Shown here one piece after another: positions 1 through 11,505 of a stretch of DNA of 64,000 nt. This stretch comes from Mixophyes australis (Eukaryota; Chordata; Amphibia; Anura; Limnodynastidae), in assembly GCA_036250195.1 (NCBI GenBank), contig JAVHZZ010000004.1:141435729-141499728 (forward strand). Reading direction: 5' to 3'. Numbering within the stretch: the first letter of the stretch is position 1; each line of letters opens with the position of its first letter. The translations under genes were made by a program, and so were the position numbers. The notes under the pieces are model-generated. The model was not told the DNA's origin. It made no database searches and saw only the letters and a list, made by a program, of their open reading frames with translations.

Positions 1-49
1 AAAACAAGTCACAGTTAACAATTATTTTCTATGAATCTCCTGGTTGTTT

Positions 50-175
50 AGGCAGCACGGTGGCTAAGTGATTAGCACTTCTGCCTCACAGCACTGGGGT
101 CCTGAGTTCAATTATCTGTGAGGAGTTTGTATGTTCTCCCCATGTTTGTGTGGGTTTCTATTAGCGCTATATTTT
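50..175 (+). repeat. tRNA-derived SINE, 5' part
   Basis: Box A-like GTGGCTAAGTGATTAGCAC is followed about 45 bases later by box B-like GAGTTCAATTATC and then by GGAGTTTGTATGTTCTCCCC. The same arrangement recurs at 47583 and, on the minus strand, at 11220-11505, so this is a dispersed repeat and not a tRNA gene. The copy breaks off before its 3' tail. Confidence 0.7.
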
Positions 176-516
176 TTCTTAGATTGTGTAGTATTTCATA
201 AAACTATGCATCTGTTTTACTTTGTGCATGTGAAGTAGGTAATGTCTGCAAGTTTTTCCCTCAGATTCTCCTATGTCCTTCCTTCTTGCACATATTTAAG
301 GTGTGGTCTAAATAGAGACTGACACAATCATACTATGTTTGTATCATGTGTACGTATTGCCCTTTGTGCTTCCTTCCTACTATTTTTAAAAATTATTTTC
401 TGTACCCTGAACCGCCCCAAAAACTTTATTGCAATCTCTCATAAAAATTAAGTGAAGGCCAATGAGGTGTAGGGGTTACATTATTCAATATTCAGATTTC
501 AAAAGCAAATTCATAC
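176..516. other. No recognisable feature
   Basis: AT-rich single-copy-looking sequence between the SINE and the MITE. I see no coding, RNA or repeat signal. Confidence 0.5.
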
Positions 517-524
517 CTATACAT

Positions 525-1071
525 CATACTTGCCAACTTTTCCTCGCTGGCTTCAGGGAGATCTCGGGTGAGGTGGGTGTGCGGGGACAGTGCTTGATGA
601 ATTGCATCACTTTTGGCCCTGCCTCCTAAATGATTGTCACAATTTTGGCCAATTACAGCAGGGGCGTCATTAAGCAGCACCCCCGCCACTTATCTATTGC
701 GGGGGCGATAACCGGGCGGTCTCCCAGAAATGCGGGAGTCTCCCGGACATTCAGGGAGAGTAGGCAACTATGCGTTAAATTAAATCAGCTAATGAATCTC
801 TAGAGACTGAAGTGTCTTTTACATTTCTGCCTCCATTACTGAAGTCATGTTGTCTTACCTGACAGTTTTTCATTAAATATTGGTCTCCATGAAAATGGCC
901 ACCTTCATAGGCATCAATACATGGACATAGGACACAATTTCTAAACTGTGTCATCATGCCACAGATGGTGAAGCCAACCACGTCTTGTACTGGCTCAGCA
1001 TCAGGGAGAATGCCAGACTCTTCAGGGGGTGAGGGAGATCAGCCCTATTTCAGGGAGAGTTGGCAAGTATG
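525..1071. mobile_element. hAT-type MITE with internal insertion or second end
   Basis: The left end CATACTTGCCAAC pairs with the right end GTTGGCAAGTATG. The 8-bp direct repeat CTATACAT flanks it exactly (517-524 and 1072-1079), which is the duplication size of hAT transposition. A second, slightly diverged right end (GAGAGTAGGCAACTATG) lies inside at 757-774, so about 235 bp of other sequence (775-1010) separates two right-end-like segments. No coding capacity is seen. Confidence 0.75.
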
Positions 1072-1079
1072 CTATACAT

Positions 1080-1557
1080 CCGTAGCAAAGTCCAGATGTA
1101 GGATGAGTGATGTGCTTAGGGGCTTAGCACAAGATATAGCATCTGGGGTCCAAAAGGGGAAGTCACCACATCTTCAGTAGACTCTGTGGAGCTGAGTTAT
1201 AGTTACATGGTTCCATCTAAAGTGTCCAAACTGCAGCAAATTTCCAAGGGGTGTTGGCAATAATACAACTACTGTGTTCCATTTAATGAGCCTGCCAGAT
1301 TCTGTTTATGTGAAGGTGGCTCAGAAATTCCTGCAGTATGCTGTCTGATATTTCTCTGCATTGAGAATATGCCAGATTATTTTTTGTGTGTGTTTAGGAG
1401 TATTTGGAATGGGACTGGGAAGGAGGTGGAAAGACATTGAGTTAGACATATTAAGTTTATTAAAGCATTTAGCATATTAAAATCAAGTTTATGCAGTGAA
1501 GAGATTTTTTTATGTTTTAAAAACATAAACACCTTACATCAAAAACCAGTACTCCCA
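1080..1557. other. No recognisable feature
   Basis: AT-rich sequence between the MITE and the hAT transposon, with no supported coding or repeat signal. Confidence 0.5.
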
Positions 1558-2125
1558 CTAAAAACTAGAGATGAGCGGGCTCGGATTGCGCTAATCCGAG
1601 CCCACTCTAACAGTGCGGATCCGACGGGATCCGAGCACTGTTCGGGTATTTCCGGCGGCAGAAAAAAACGAAACAGAGGCTCTGACGTCCAAGTCTCGCG
1701 TCGGATCTCGCGAGACTCGGATGTCAGAAATTCCCCGCTTGCGGCCGCCATTTTCATTCGGGCTCAGATCAGGGAAGGTTGTAGTAGTGGTGCTCCTGTG
1801 TCCTGTCACTCTGTCCTGCTAATCCAGTGGTTACTTTGTGGTGTGCTCTCTCCTGCTGATCAGTCCAGTGGTGCTTTGTCCTGTGCTCTGTCCTGCTGAG
1901 TCCAGTGGTGCTTTGTCCAGTGCTCTGTCTTGCTGAGTCCAGTGGTGCTGTGTCCTGTGCTCTGACCTGCTGAGTCCAGTGGTGCTGTGTCCTGTGCTCT
2001 GTCCTGCTAAGTCCATTGTTATTAAAAATTTATTAAAAAATTATAAAAAAATAAAATAAAAATTAAAAAAAAATTATACAAAAATAATTTTAAAAAAATT
2101 ATAAAAAAAGTATTCAAAATTTTCT

Positions 2126-2624
2126 ACTGCAATATATAAATACGTTCACTGTTCCTGCAGTCCAGAAATATTAGTACTGCAATATATAAATACGTTCACT
2201 GTTCCTGCAGTCAAGAAATATTAGTACTGCAATATTACACTACGTTTACTGTTCCTGCAGTCAAAAATATTAGTACTGCAATATATAAATACATTCACTG
2301 TTCCTGCAGTCAAGAAATATTAGTACTGCAATATTACACTACGTTTACTGTTCCTGCAGTCAAAAATATTAGTACTGCAATATATAAATACGTTCACTGT
2401 TCCTGCAGTCAAGAAATATTAGTACTGCAATATTACACTACGTTTACTGTTCCTGCAGTCCAAAATATTAGTACTGCAATATATAAATACGTTCACTGTT
2501 CCTGCAGTCCAGAAATATTAGTACTGCAATATATAAATACGTTCACTGTTCCTGCAGTCCAGAAATATTAGTACTGCAATATATAAATACGTTCACTGTT
2601 CCTGCAGTCAAGAAATATTAGTAC
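2126..2624 (+). repeat. 50-bp tandem array in hAT 5' region
   Basis: About ten head-to-tail units begin TACTGCAATATATAAATACG and end GAAATATTAG, with small differences such as TATTACACTACG in alternate units. The array ends just upstream of the transposase start at 2641 and may lie in the promoter or 5' leader. Copy 2 of this transposon has only remnants of the array. Confidence 0.85.
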
Positions 2625-2640
2625 CAGAGATTAAACTATA

Positions 2641-5600
2641 ATGGAGTACAAAAATTTGGAGGATAAAGTAGGGAAAGATCAAGAACCACTTCCTCCTAAT
2701 GCTGAAGCTGCTGCCACTAGTCATGACATAGACGATGAAATGCCATCAACGTCGTCTGCCAAGGCCGATGCCCAATCTCCTAGTAGAGGGCATGTAAAAT
2801 CCAAAAAGCCAAAGTTCACTAAAATTAGCAAAAAAAGAAAATTGAAATCATCTGAGGAGAAACGTAAACTTGCCAATATGCCATTTAAGACACGGAGTGG
2901 CAAGGAACGGCTTAGGCTCTGGCCCGTGTTCATGACTAGTGGTTCTGCTTCACCCAAGGATCTAAGCCCTCCTCCTCCCCACCCCTCTAAAAAATTTAAG
3001 AGACTTAAGCTGTCATCAACAACACAGCAAACAACTCTGCCTTCTAAAGAGATGGCATCACAAATCCCCAAGGCGAGTGCAAGGGTGTTGGTGGTTGCGA
3101 AGCCTGACCTTCCCATCACTGTACGGGAAGAGGTGGCTCTTTCCACCATTTGCAGCACGCCCTCTGCATATGCTGGAAGGATCACCCACAGTCCAGTTAC
3201 AGATTTGGCTAATGAAGGTGTCAATGTTGTACATCGGGAGGAGGATATTGATGTAGCTGGCGCTGAGGAGGAACTTGACGAGGAGGATGTTGATGTGGTT
3301 ATCTTAAATGAGGCACCAGGGAGGAAAACAGTTGTTGTCCATGGGATGAAAAAGCCCATCGTCATGCCTGGGCAGAAGACCAAAAAATCCACCTCTTCGG
3401 TCTGGAGTTATTTCTATCCCAATCCGGACAACAAATGTATGGCCATATGTACCTTATGTAAAGCTCAAATAAGCAGGGGTAAGGATCTTGGCCACCTAGG
3501 GACATCCTCCCTTATACGTCACCTGAAGAACCTTCATAATTTAGTGTTTAGTTCAGGACCTGTGGCTAGGACTGTCAGCAGTCCAGGGACACCTAAATCC
3601 CTTGGTCCTGTTGTATACACACCAGCAACACCCTCCTCGTCAACTTCCTCCACGATCTCCATCAGAGGTAGTCCTGCAGGCCATGTCACTGGCATGACTG
3701 AGTTCTCTTCAATCCGGGATTCTTCCGGAGGATCCTGCAGCGGTACGCCTACTACTGCTGTTGCTGCTGGTAGCCGGTCATCTTCCCAGAGGGGAAGTCG
3801 TAAGAACGCTACGTCTTTCACCAAACAGTTGACCGCACAACAGTCGTTTGCCATGAGCACGAAGTACGAGAGTAGTCATCCTATGGCAAAGCGGATAACT
3901 GCGGCCGTAACAGCTATGTTGGTGTTAGACGTGCGTCTGGTGTCCGCCATCAGTGGAGTGGGATTTAGATAGTTGATGGAGGTATTGTCTCCCCGGTACC
4001 AAATCCTGTCGAGATTCCACTTCACTAGGCAGGCGATACACGGAATGTACAGAGAAGTACGAAAAAGTGTCCTCAGTGCTCTGAAAAATGCAGTTGTACC
4101 CACTGTCCACTTAACCACGGACATGTGGACAAGAGGTTCAGGGCAAACTAAGGACTATATGACTGTGACAGCCCACTGGGTAGATGCATCGCCTTCCGCA
4201 GCAACAGCAGCAGCAGCATCAGTAGCAGCATCTACACAACACCTAGGCAGGCTACGTTGTGTATCACCGGTTTTAATAAGAGGCACAACGCTGACAACCT
4301 CTTAGAGAAACTGAGGGAAATAATCTCGCAGTGGCTTACCCCATTTAGACTCTCCTGGGGATTTGTGGTATCAGACAATGCCAGTAACATTGTGTGGGCA
4401 TTACATATGGGCAATTTCCAGCACGTGCCATGTTTTGCCCACACAATAAATTTGGTGGTGCAGCAGGGTGACAGGGGTGTGCAGGATATGCTTGCGGTGG
4501 GCCGCAAAATTGCTGGACACTTTCGGCATTCTGCCAGTGCCTACCGCAGACTCGAGCAACATAAAAAAAGGCTGAACCTGCCCTGCCATCACCTCAAACA
4601 AGAGGTTGTCACGCGCTGGAACTGCACCCTCTATATGCTGCAGAGGATGGAGGAGCAGCACAAGGCCATTCAAGCCTACACAGCCACCTACGACATAGGC
4701 AAAGGAGTGGGGATGCGCCTGAGTCAAGCGCAGTGGAGACTGATTTCCGTGTTGTGCAAGGCTCTCCAGCCATTTGAACTTGCCACACGAGAAGTCAGTT
4801 CCGACACTGCCAGCTTGAGTCAGGTGATTCCCCTGATCAGGCTGTTGCAGAAGCAGCTGGAGAAAGTGAGGGAGGAGCTGGTAAAGCATTGCGATTCCAC
4901 AAAGCATGTAGCTCTTGTGGATGAAGCCCTTCGTACACTTTGCCAGGATCCGAGGGTGGTCACTCTTTTAAAGTCAGAGGAATACATTCTGGCCACCATG
5001 CTGGATCCTCGGTTTAAAGCGTATGTTGTGTCTCTGTTTCCGGCGGACACAAGTCTACAGCGGTGCAAAGACCTGCTGGTCAGGAGATTGTCCTCTGAAG
5101 AGGACCGTGACATGCCAACAGCTCCTCCTTCATTTTCTTCCACATCTGTGGCTGCGAGGAAAAAGCTGAGTTTTCCTAAACGACCCGCTGATGGGGATGC
5201 TGAGAACATCTGGGGTAAATGTATCAATATGCGGGTTCTTCAACACCCGCGTGTTCACCCTCTTCCGCGATTAAATTTCAAGCGGCACTGCATTGTAAAG
5301 GGTTAACTTCCCTTTACAATGCAGCGCTGCTTGAAATTTAATCGCGGAAGAGGCTGAACACGCGGGTGTTGAAGAACCCGCATATTGATACATTTACCCC
5401 CTGGTCCAGACTGAAGGACCTGCCAACCATTGCAGACATGTCTACTGTCGCTGCATTGGATGCTGTCACCATTGAAAAAATGGTGGAGGATTACTTTGCG
5501 GACACCATCCAAGTAGACATGTCAGACAGTCCTTATTTTTACTGGCAGGAAAAAAAGGCAGTTTGGAAGCCCCTGTACAAACTGGCTCTATTTTAACTGA

Positions 5601-5890
5601 GTTGTCCCCCCTCCAGTGTGTACTCGGAAAGAGTTTTTAGTGCTACGGGGAACCTGGTCAGTGAGCGGCGAAGGAGGTTGCTTCCGCAAAACGTTGAAAA
5701 AATGATGTTCATAAAAATGAATTATCAATTCTTCAATGAAGACCAGCACTGGCCTCCAGAGACTACAGAAGGACCTGTGGTTGTGGAGTCCAGCGGGGAC
5801 AAATGGATAATGTGTGAGGATGAGGAAGTACACACTGAAGGGGGCGAGGAATCAGAGGATGAGGATGAGGACGATATCTTGCCTCAGTAG
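2641..5890 (+). pseudogene. hAT transposase with BED zinc finger, broken (copy 1)
   Basis: In hAT elements this protein cuts and pastes the transposon. The start at 2641 is the first Met of the frame and matches the start of copy 2. The N-terminal third is charged and disordered. A BED-type zinc finger follows (C-x2-C in CTLCKAQ, histidines in SSLIRHLKNLH, about 3400-3540), then the hAT RNase-H-like core (TTDMW, FVVSDNASN, CFAHTINLVV) and the C-terminal hAT dimerisation segment (SVYSERVFS, about 5610-5725). Against copy 2 the breaks are a TAG stop at 3970-3972, a frameshift near 4230, a MITE at 5213-5400 and a TAA stop at 5594-5596. The frame otherwise ends in an acidic tail with its stop at 5888-5890. 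It cannot make an intact protein. Confidence 0.9.
5213..5400. mobile_element. Palindromic MITE inside hAT transposase
   Basis: This 188-bp near-perfect hairpin starts GGGTAAATGTATCAATATGC and ends with its complement. It sits between CTGG at 5210-5213 and CTGG at 5401-5404. The uninterrupted site exists once in hAT copy 2, which confirms the insertion. A 3-bp CTG duplication fits PIF/Harbinger-type MITEs. It puts a premature stop in the transposase. Confidence 0.85.
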
Positions 5891-6681
5891 AGCCAGTTTA
5901 GTTTGTACAGGGAGAGATGAATTGCTTTTTTGGTGTGGGGCCCAAACAAACCAATAATTTCAGCCACATTAGTTTTGTAGGCCCTGTCGCTGAAATGATT
6001 GGTTTGTTAAAGTGTGCATGTCCTATTTCAACAACATAAGGGTGGTTGGGAGGGCCCAAGGACAATTCCATCTTGCACCTCTTTTTTTTCTTTGCCAGCT
6101 CGTTTTGTGGGGGTCAAAACAAACCAATCATCTCAGCCACAGTTTTGTAGGCCGTCGCTGAAATGATTGGTTTGTTAAAGTGCGCATGTCCTATTTCAAC
6201 AACATCAGGGTGGGTGGGAGGGCCCAAGGACAATTCCAGCTTGCACCTGTTTTTTGGCCATTATGTGCTCTTTGGGGCCTAGTTTTACAAACTGCCATCC
6301 TGTCCGCCACTGCAGTGCCATTCCTAGATGGGCCACGTGTTTGTGCCGCCCACTTGTGTCAGTTGGCTTAGACATCAAGCTACCTCGGTGCAACCTTTTG
6401 GACTAAAAACAATATTGTGAGGTGTGAGGTGTTCAGAATAGACTGGAAATTAGTGGAAATGAATGTTATTGAGGTTAATAATAGTGTAGGAGTGAAAAAA
6501 AACAAAAATATGGATTTTAGCACTTTTTATGCTTTTTTAAAAAAAAATCAGAACCCAAAATCAGAACCAAAACATTTTGTGGGGTGTTTTGGCAAAACAA
6601 ATCAGAACCCAAAACCTCAAGCTAATCAGAACCCAAAACCCAAAAAAACAAAAGTGGCCGGTGCACACCCCTACTAAAAAC

Positions 6682-6889
6682 TAACCCCAAAGACTAATAT
6701 ATAATTTCAAAAATTGACATTACAATGGAGATGAAATAACTTATTGAATCATGATGCATTCTATGGATTAAGAGTGAACTAGATATTGTGCTGCTTGTCA
6801 AAACAGAATGTTTGGATGAAAGTCTTGAATTTTGGCTTATACAAGTTAGGCGAAATATCATTTTTATACTTGATATCTGGTACTACACA
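6682..6889. other. No recognisable feature
   Basis: Short AT-rich spacer between hAT copy 1 and the L1 fossil. Confidence 0.4.
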
Positions 6890-9260
6890 GCTTATATCAG
6901 GTTTGCTATGTCGTTGCAATGATGATCTTGGTCAATGTTGTCCAAGTTGAAAGCATTCTTTAAGATTGTTTCCCCAGACTGAATCTCTTGTAGCGATACC
7001 CCATATGTGCATATCCTATGACGCGGAGCAATGTCTTCTCCTGTTCTATGGACACATTGCCAAACACATAAACAGTCTTTGGACCCCAGGGCATTCCCAC
7101 AACATATACCAGAATGATCCTGTTGCATTTTCAGATTTTTAACTGTCCGAATTATTTGTATTTCCCACTTATATAATCTAACTGGAGTGAAATATACTAT
7201 ATGTAGGATGTGCAGGTGTTGGCATGTCACAAAGAATGTTGCATCTTTAGTGCATCCCAAGATAAGATCCCAGGGTTCTATCCTCCTCTAAAACAATTAA
7301 AGTGAAAAGTTGACATATCACCGAGATAAGGTGAGTGAGATTTATATTTCACGCACATTATTGTTATTTTTCAAACTATTTTTAGTCTTACTGCTCCGAA
7401 ACAAAGTAGCATGGTATACAAAAATTGTAACAAAATATACATTGGTGTTCATATACACAATAGGATTGCGCATGTCATAAACAATTCACAGTTATGTAGA
7501 TTTGAATTTTTAACCCAGAACATAGACATTCTGTGGTATCCCAAATAGGCGAGAACATTGGTCAGCATGTGGGAAATCTGTTCTCCACCTGGGACGTGAC
7601 CTGCAGGTTAGAGTCAAAGATACAATAGAAACTGGTGATGCCACATGGGATAGACACCCCCCCCCCCCGCCCTTTTATAGGAGAATAGGAGAGTCGTCAG
7701 CCAAAATTATCAACTCATATCATGATGTTGAAGAGAAACATCTTTCTGAGAAATCTAGTATGCAACCTATTTTGGTAATGCCTCTTTGTTTCCAGGCCTC
7801 AAAGGGGTAGGAAAATCAGGGTTGGATGTAAGGGATTGAAATATAGGCTATGAGAATTTAAGTGAGTGTTGTGTCTTAGGATATGCCAGACTTTGTGTGT
7901 TCCACAGGGGAGGGTTATATTTTATGTCTTGGGGTATTTCCTGATAATGCAAATGGAGAAAGAATACTAGATTTATATTTGGGATCAAGCTACTCTCCAA
8001 AGGAGTGTCTGTATATATTTCTGTTCCATGTAGCCAATTTCTGAGCTGTCTGAGTAAGACTGAATGGTTGTAATGAGTAATGTTAGGAAACTTGATCCCA
8101 CCATTAATTTTCGGTTGTTGCAATTTGATCAGGTTAATCCTTAGTCTTTTACTATTCCATATAAAATTCCTAATTAGCAAGTTAAGAAGTTTGGTATCTC
8201 TTTGAGTAAGGAGAAGTGGTGAGCACTATATCAGGTACATAAGTTTTCGGAAGGTGAGCATTTTAATGAAACTGGCTATCCCTAAATAGGAGAGTCAGAG
8301 ATAACACCACCCCTCCAATTCCCTGGTTATAGAGGAAATAGTAGTGGAAACATTCAGTTGGTATAGAGAAGAGGGATGTTTACTAATTTGGACACCTAGG
8401 TAGGTGAGGCTTTTATTCACCCAGGTAAATGGAGTATGTTTGCCCCATGGCGGGCAGGGGATACCAGGCTTAAGGTACATAGCTATGGATTTCTCCACGT
8501 TAATGGAGAGTTCAGATATTGATCCGAATTCTTCAATTTTATTTAATACTAAACGTAATGAGGAAGACGGGTTGGACAGATACAGCAGAATTTCATCCAC
8601 GAAGGACGCTATCTTGACTTTGCATTAACCAACCTGAATACCTCAAAACTCTTGTGTTTGTTGTAAAATATGTAGTAAGGGGTCTAAGGATAAATTGAAT
8701 AACAGAGGGGAAAGAGGACAACCTTGACATGTGCCCCAAAGCTTCTCCATCCTACTCCCACACAGACAGTTTAAAACAAATGTTCTATATGGCATGTTGT
8801 AAAAATATCTAATGAGACCAATGAATAGCTTGCGAGCAGGGTTCTCTTACCTCTCTGTATGTATTACCCAGTATTGTCTTATTAATGTTTGTAATTGTAA
8901 AGCGCTACGGAATTTGCTGGCGCTATATAAATAAATGATGATGATGATGATGATGATGAAATATCTAATGAAACCAATGAAGATGTCACTGAGTGCCTCA
9001 TGTGACAAGACATCATATAACTGGTCACAAAACTGTGTCAAATGCAGATTTAGTGTGTTAGTCTCCTGAGGAAGGGACTTTAATAGCAGTAATATATCTC
9101 TTCCTCTTCCAAAGCCTAGTCATATTGGCCAGGAGTTTACCAAGTTTGCCTCCCCAGCAAAAAATACTTATTTTTAGCATAGTCCAGGTGGCATTGCGCT
9201 TGAGAGAGAAGAAATGTCTCTGACATTTATAAACGATCCCGGCATTTGCTAAAGGATTTG
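6890..9260 (-). pseudogene. L1-like LINE ORF2 fossil
   Basis: Degraded reverse transcriptase of an L1-type retrotransposon, read right to left in scattered frames. Recognisable pieces are GKLLANMTRLWKRKRY (about 9120-9160), GTCQGCPLSPLLFNLSLDPL (about 8680-8740, the conserved QGCPLSP block), a decayed catalytic block reading VDEILLYL in place of a DD motif (about 8580-8605), ELSINVEKS, FIWNSKRLRINLIKLQ (about 8110-8170) and the C-terminal YFTPVRLYKWE (about 7150-7190). Stops and shifts separate them. A SINE tail interrupts the fossil at 8826-8958. It is an old, inactive copy. Confidence 0.85.
8826..8958 (+). repeat. SINE/LINE 3' tail insertion with target duplication
   Basis: The segment contains AAAGCGCTACGG and GGCGCTATATAAATAAATGA and ends in a GAT repeat, a 3' tail also seen (inverted) at 11140-11290 and 21838. 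The sequence AAATATCTAATGARACCAATGAA flanks it on both sides (8803-8825 and 8959-8981), a 23-bp duplication typical of target-primed reverse transcription. Confidence 0.85.
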
Positions 9261-9654
9261 CCACTCGGGTGGTTTACATAAGTCCTGAAAGTCTTCAAAG
9301 CAAAGGACAATGCTTCCTGGAAGAAGTGGTATTTGACCAATGTTTCACGTTTTTGTTTAGCTCAGCGGTTCCCAAAGTGTGCTCCCTGGGTGCCGCGATG
9401 CTGTCACAGGGGTGCCGCAGCGCTGTCACAGGGGTGCTGCGGCCGCCCTGGCAAAACAAGAAAGAAAAAAACAAACAAAAACTTACCACTCCAGCGGCGC
9501 TGGATCATCCTCCACCCTCCTCGCTCTTTTCACTGACTGTCACGTTCGACAGTGTCAGTGAGGAGCAATAGCAGAGAGAAACAACAAGAAAGAAGACATG
9601 AGAAAATGAGGAAAGAAGGTAAGTAGAGGAATAGAGAGGAAACAGCAAAAAGGG

Positions 9655-10390
9655 GGACACAGAGTGGTTAGATGAAGGGGGACACAGAGTGGTTGGATGC
9701 AGGGGGACACAGTGATCGAATGAAGACGGACACACATTGATTGGATGTAGGGGGACACAGTGATTGAATGAAGAGGGACACAGTGATTAGATGAAGGGGG
9801 ACACAGTGATTAGATGAAGGGGGACACACAGTGATTGGATGAAGGGGGACACACAGTGACTGGATGAAGGGGGGACACACAGTGGTTGGATGAAGAGGGA
9901 CACACAGTGATTGGATGAAGAGGGACAGTGATTGGATGAAGGGCGACACAGAATGATATAGTGAAGGGGACACAGTGATTTGATGAAAGGAAACACAGAG
10001 TGATATAGTGAAGAGGGACACCGAGTGATCTGGTAAAAGGGACACAGTGATTTGATGAAGGTGGAAACAGTGGGGCCGATTAAATTGGCCGTGTTATTCT
10101 TTAGAATAACACAGCCTTCACACTATTACCATTACTACAATTGGATGAAGGGGGACAGTGATTGGATGAAGGGGGGACACAGAATGATTGGATGAAGGGG
10201 GACACAGAATGATTGGATGAAGGGGGACACAGAGTGATTGGATGAAGTGGGACATAGAGAGATTGGATGAAGTGGGACACAGAGTGCTATAGTAAAGGGG
10301 GACACAGAGTGATTGGATGAAGGAGGACACAGAGTGATATAGTGACGGGGACACAATGATCTGGTAAATGTGAATTGATGATGGGGACAC
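9655..10390 (+). repeat. Minisatellite, GGGGGACACAGAGTGATTGG type
   Basis: Imperfect units of about 25-28 bp built from GGGGGACACAGAGTG and ATTGGATGAAG, with variants GTTGGATG and ATATAGTG. A truncated MITE interrupts it at 10074-10136. The open frames on the minus strand here only reflect the repeat. Confidence 0.85.
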
Positions 10391-10391
10391 A

Positions 10392-10588
10392 GTGGGGCCG
10401 ATTCAATTGACTACGTTATTGTTTAGAATAACACAGCCTGCGCACTATTACCGTTACTACGGTAATAGTGTACATTATTACCGTTAGACCGATAATTTCA
10501 ATGCAAGCAAAAATCTGTGTTAAAATTACCGTACTACTAACGGTAATAGTGCACTGGCTGTGTTATTCTTGAGAATTGAATTTCCCCC
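10392..10588. mobile_element. Small MITE, GGGGCCGATTCAATTG family
   Basis: It starts GGGGCCGATTCAATTG and ends AGAATTGAATTTCCCCC, with internal inverted segments around AATAACACAGCC and GGCTGTGTTATT. A truncated second copy of the left half lies at 10074-10136 in the same minisatellite. I could not fix an unambiguous target duplication. Confidence 0.6.
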
Positions 10589-11139
10589 AGTGTGAAGGGG
10601 CACATGGTGAAAGGGCATATTGTGAAGGGACACGTGATATTGTGAAGGGGCTTAGTGTGATATGGTCAAGGGGCGCAGTGTGATGGTGATGGGGCCCAAA
10701 TGCTTCTTACGTTATTTTGACCCAACTACTTAATAAACGGGACTACCCGGTAAATATTTTGGCTTAGGGGTGCCTTGGAAAAATTATGGAGAACCTAAGA
10801 GTGCCTCGAACTGAGAAAGTTTGGGTACCACTGGTTTAGCCACATAATTAATAATGGGTCCCCCCATTACTGCATTTTCTTAATGAAAAATATGATTTTC
10901 CGCCTTTGTGAATTAAAATTTCAAAAAACATATTTAAAAGATCAGCTTTCTTTTTACTATCTACAGTTATTTTTCCTACTTTATTAGTTAGCGGCCCAAT
11001 ATTATACATTTTATTTTTCTTGCTGTTTATGTACTTGAGATTTGGGATTAGTGTTGTTATCTGTAGCAATCCGTTTTTCAGCTTCAGTCTTTGCTAATCT
11101 GATTTTTTCTTTACAAATTGTAGTACATTCTTTCATCAC

Positions 11140-11505
11140 CATCATCACCATTTATTTATATAGCGCCACTGGGCAGGAGGCATCCAAGAGAGACTGAGAG
11201 GAGACAGAGAGTACAGAGTCTAGAATCATCATCATCATCACCATTTATTTATATAGCGCCATTGATTTCGCAGCGCTGTACAGAGAACTCATTCACATTA
11301 GTCCCTGCCCCGTTGGAGCTTACAGTCTAAATTCCCTAACATACACACACAGTCAGACAGACAGACAGTGAGAGACTAGGGTCAATTTTGATAGCAGCCA
11401 ATTAACCTACTAGTATGTTTTTGGAGTGTGGGAGGAAACCGGAGCACCCGGAGGAAACCCACGCAAACACGGGGAGAACATACAAACTCCACACAGATAA
11501 AGCCA
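11140..11505 (-). repeat. SINE with 3' tail (two overlapping tails)
   Basis: In minus orientation the 5' part GGAGTTTGTATGTTCTCCCC, a middle part rich in CTCCGG, and the tail GCGCTATATAAATAAATGG with a GAT repeat are all present. A second tail copy lies at 11140-11225. The family matches the SINE at position 50. Confidence 0.8.

Larger units (their letters stand above)
1566..6673 (+). mobile_element. hAT transposon, ZBED family, copy 1
   Basis: This 5.1-kb DNA transposon is flanked by the 8-bp target duplication CTAAAAAC (1558-1565 and 6674-6681). Its ends are imperfect inverted repeats, TAGAGATGAGCGG on the left and the complement of TAGGGGTGTGCACCGG on the right. It contains a 5' region with a 50-bp tandem array, a broken BED-finger hAT transposase, a nested 188-bp MITE, and a 3' region with a roughly 170-bp tandem duplication (about 5930-6250) and short repeats of AATCAGAACCCAAAAC near the right end. 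A second copy in opposite orientation occupies 26264-35454. Confidence 0.92.
9363..10833. mobile_element. Non-autonomous hAT element with internal minisatellite
   Basis: Ends are CAGCGGTTCCCAAAGT on the left and the complement of CAGTGGTACCCAAACT on the right. The 8-bp flanks GTTTAGCT (9355-9362) and GTTTAGCC (10834-10841) differ at one base. No transposase is present. The body is a G-rich minisatellite plus one complete and one truncated small MITE. The right part (about 10590-10745) shares sequence with the left part of the separate nested element at 29159-31673. Confidence 0.85.

Noticed and set aside
2721..3392. 223-codon minus-strand frame
   Set aside because: It is antisense to the hAT transposase frame and has no domain.
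9505..10390. Minus-strand frames rich in Ser/Pro/Ile
   Set aside because: Repeat artefacts of the GGGGGACACA minisatellite.
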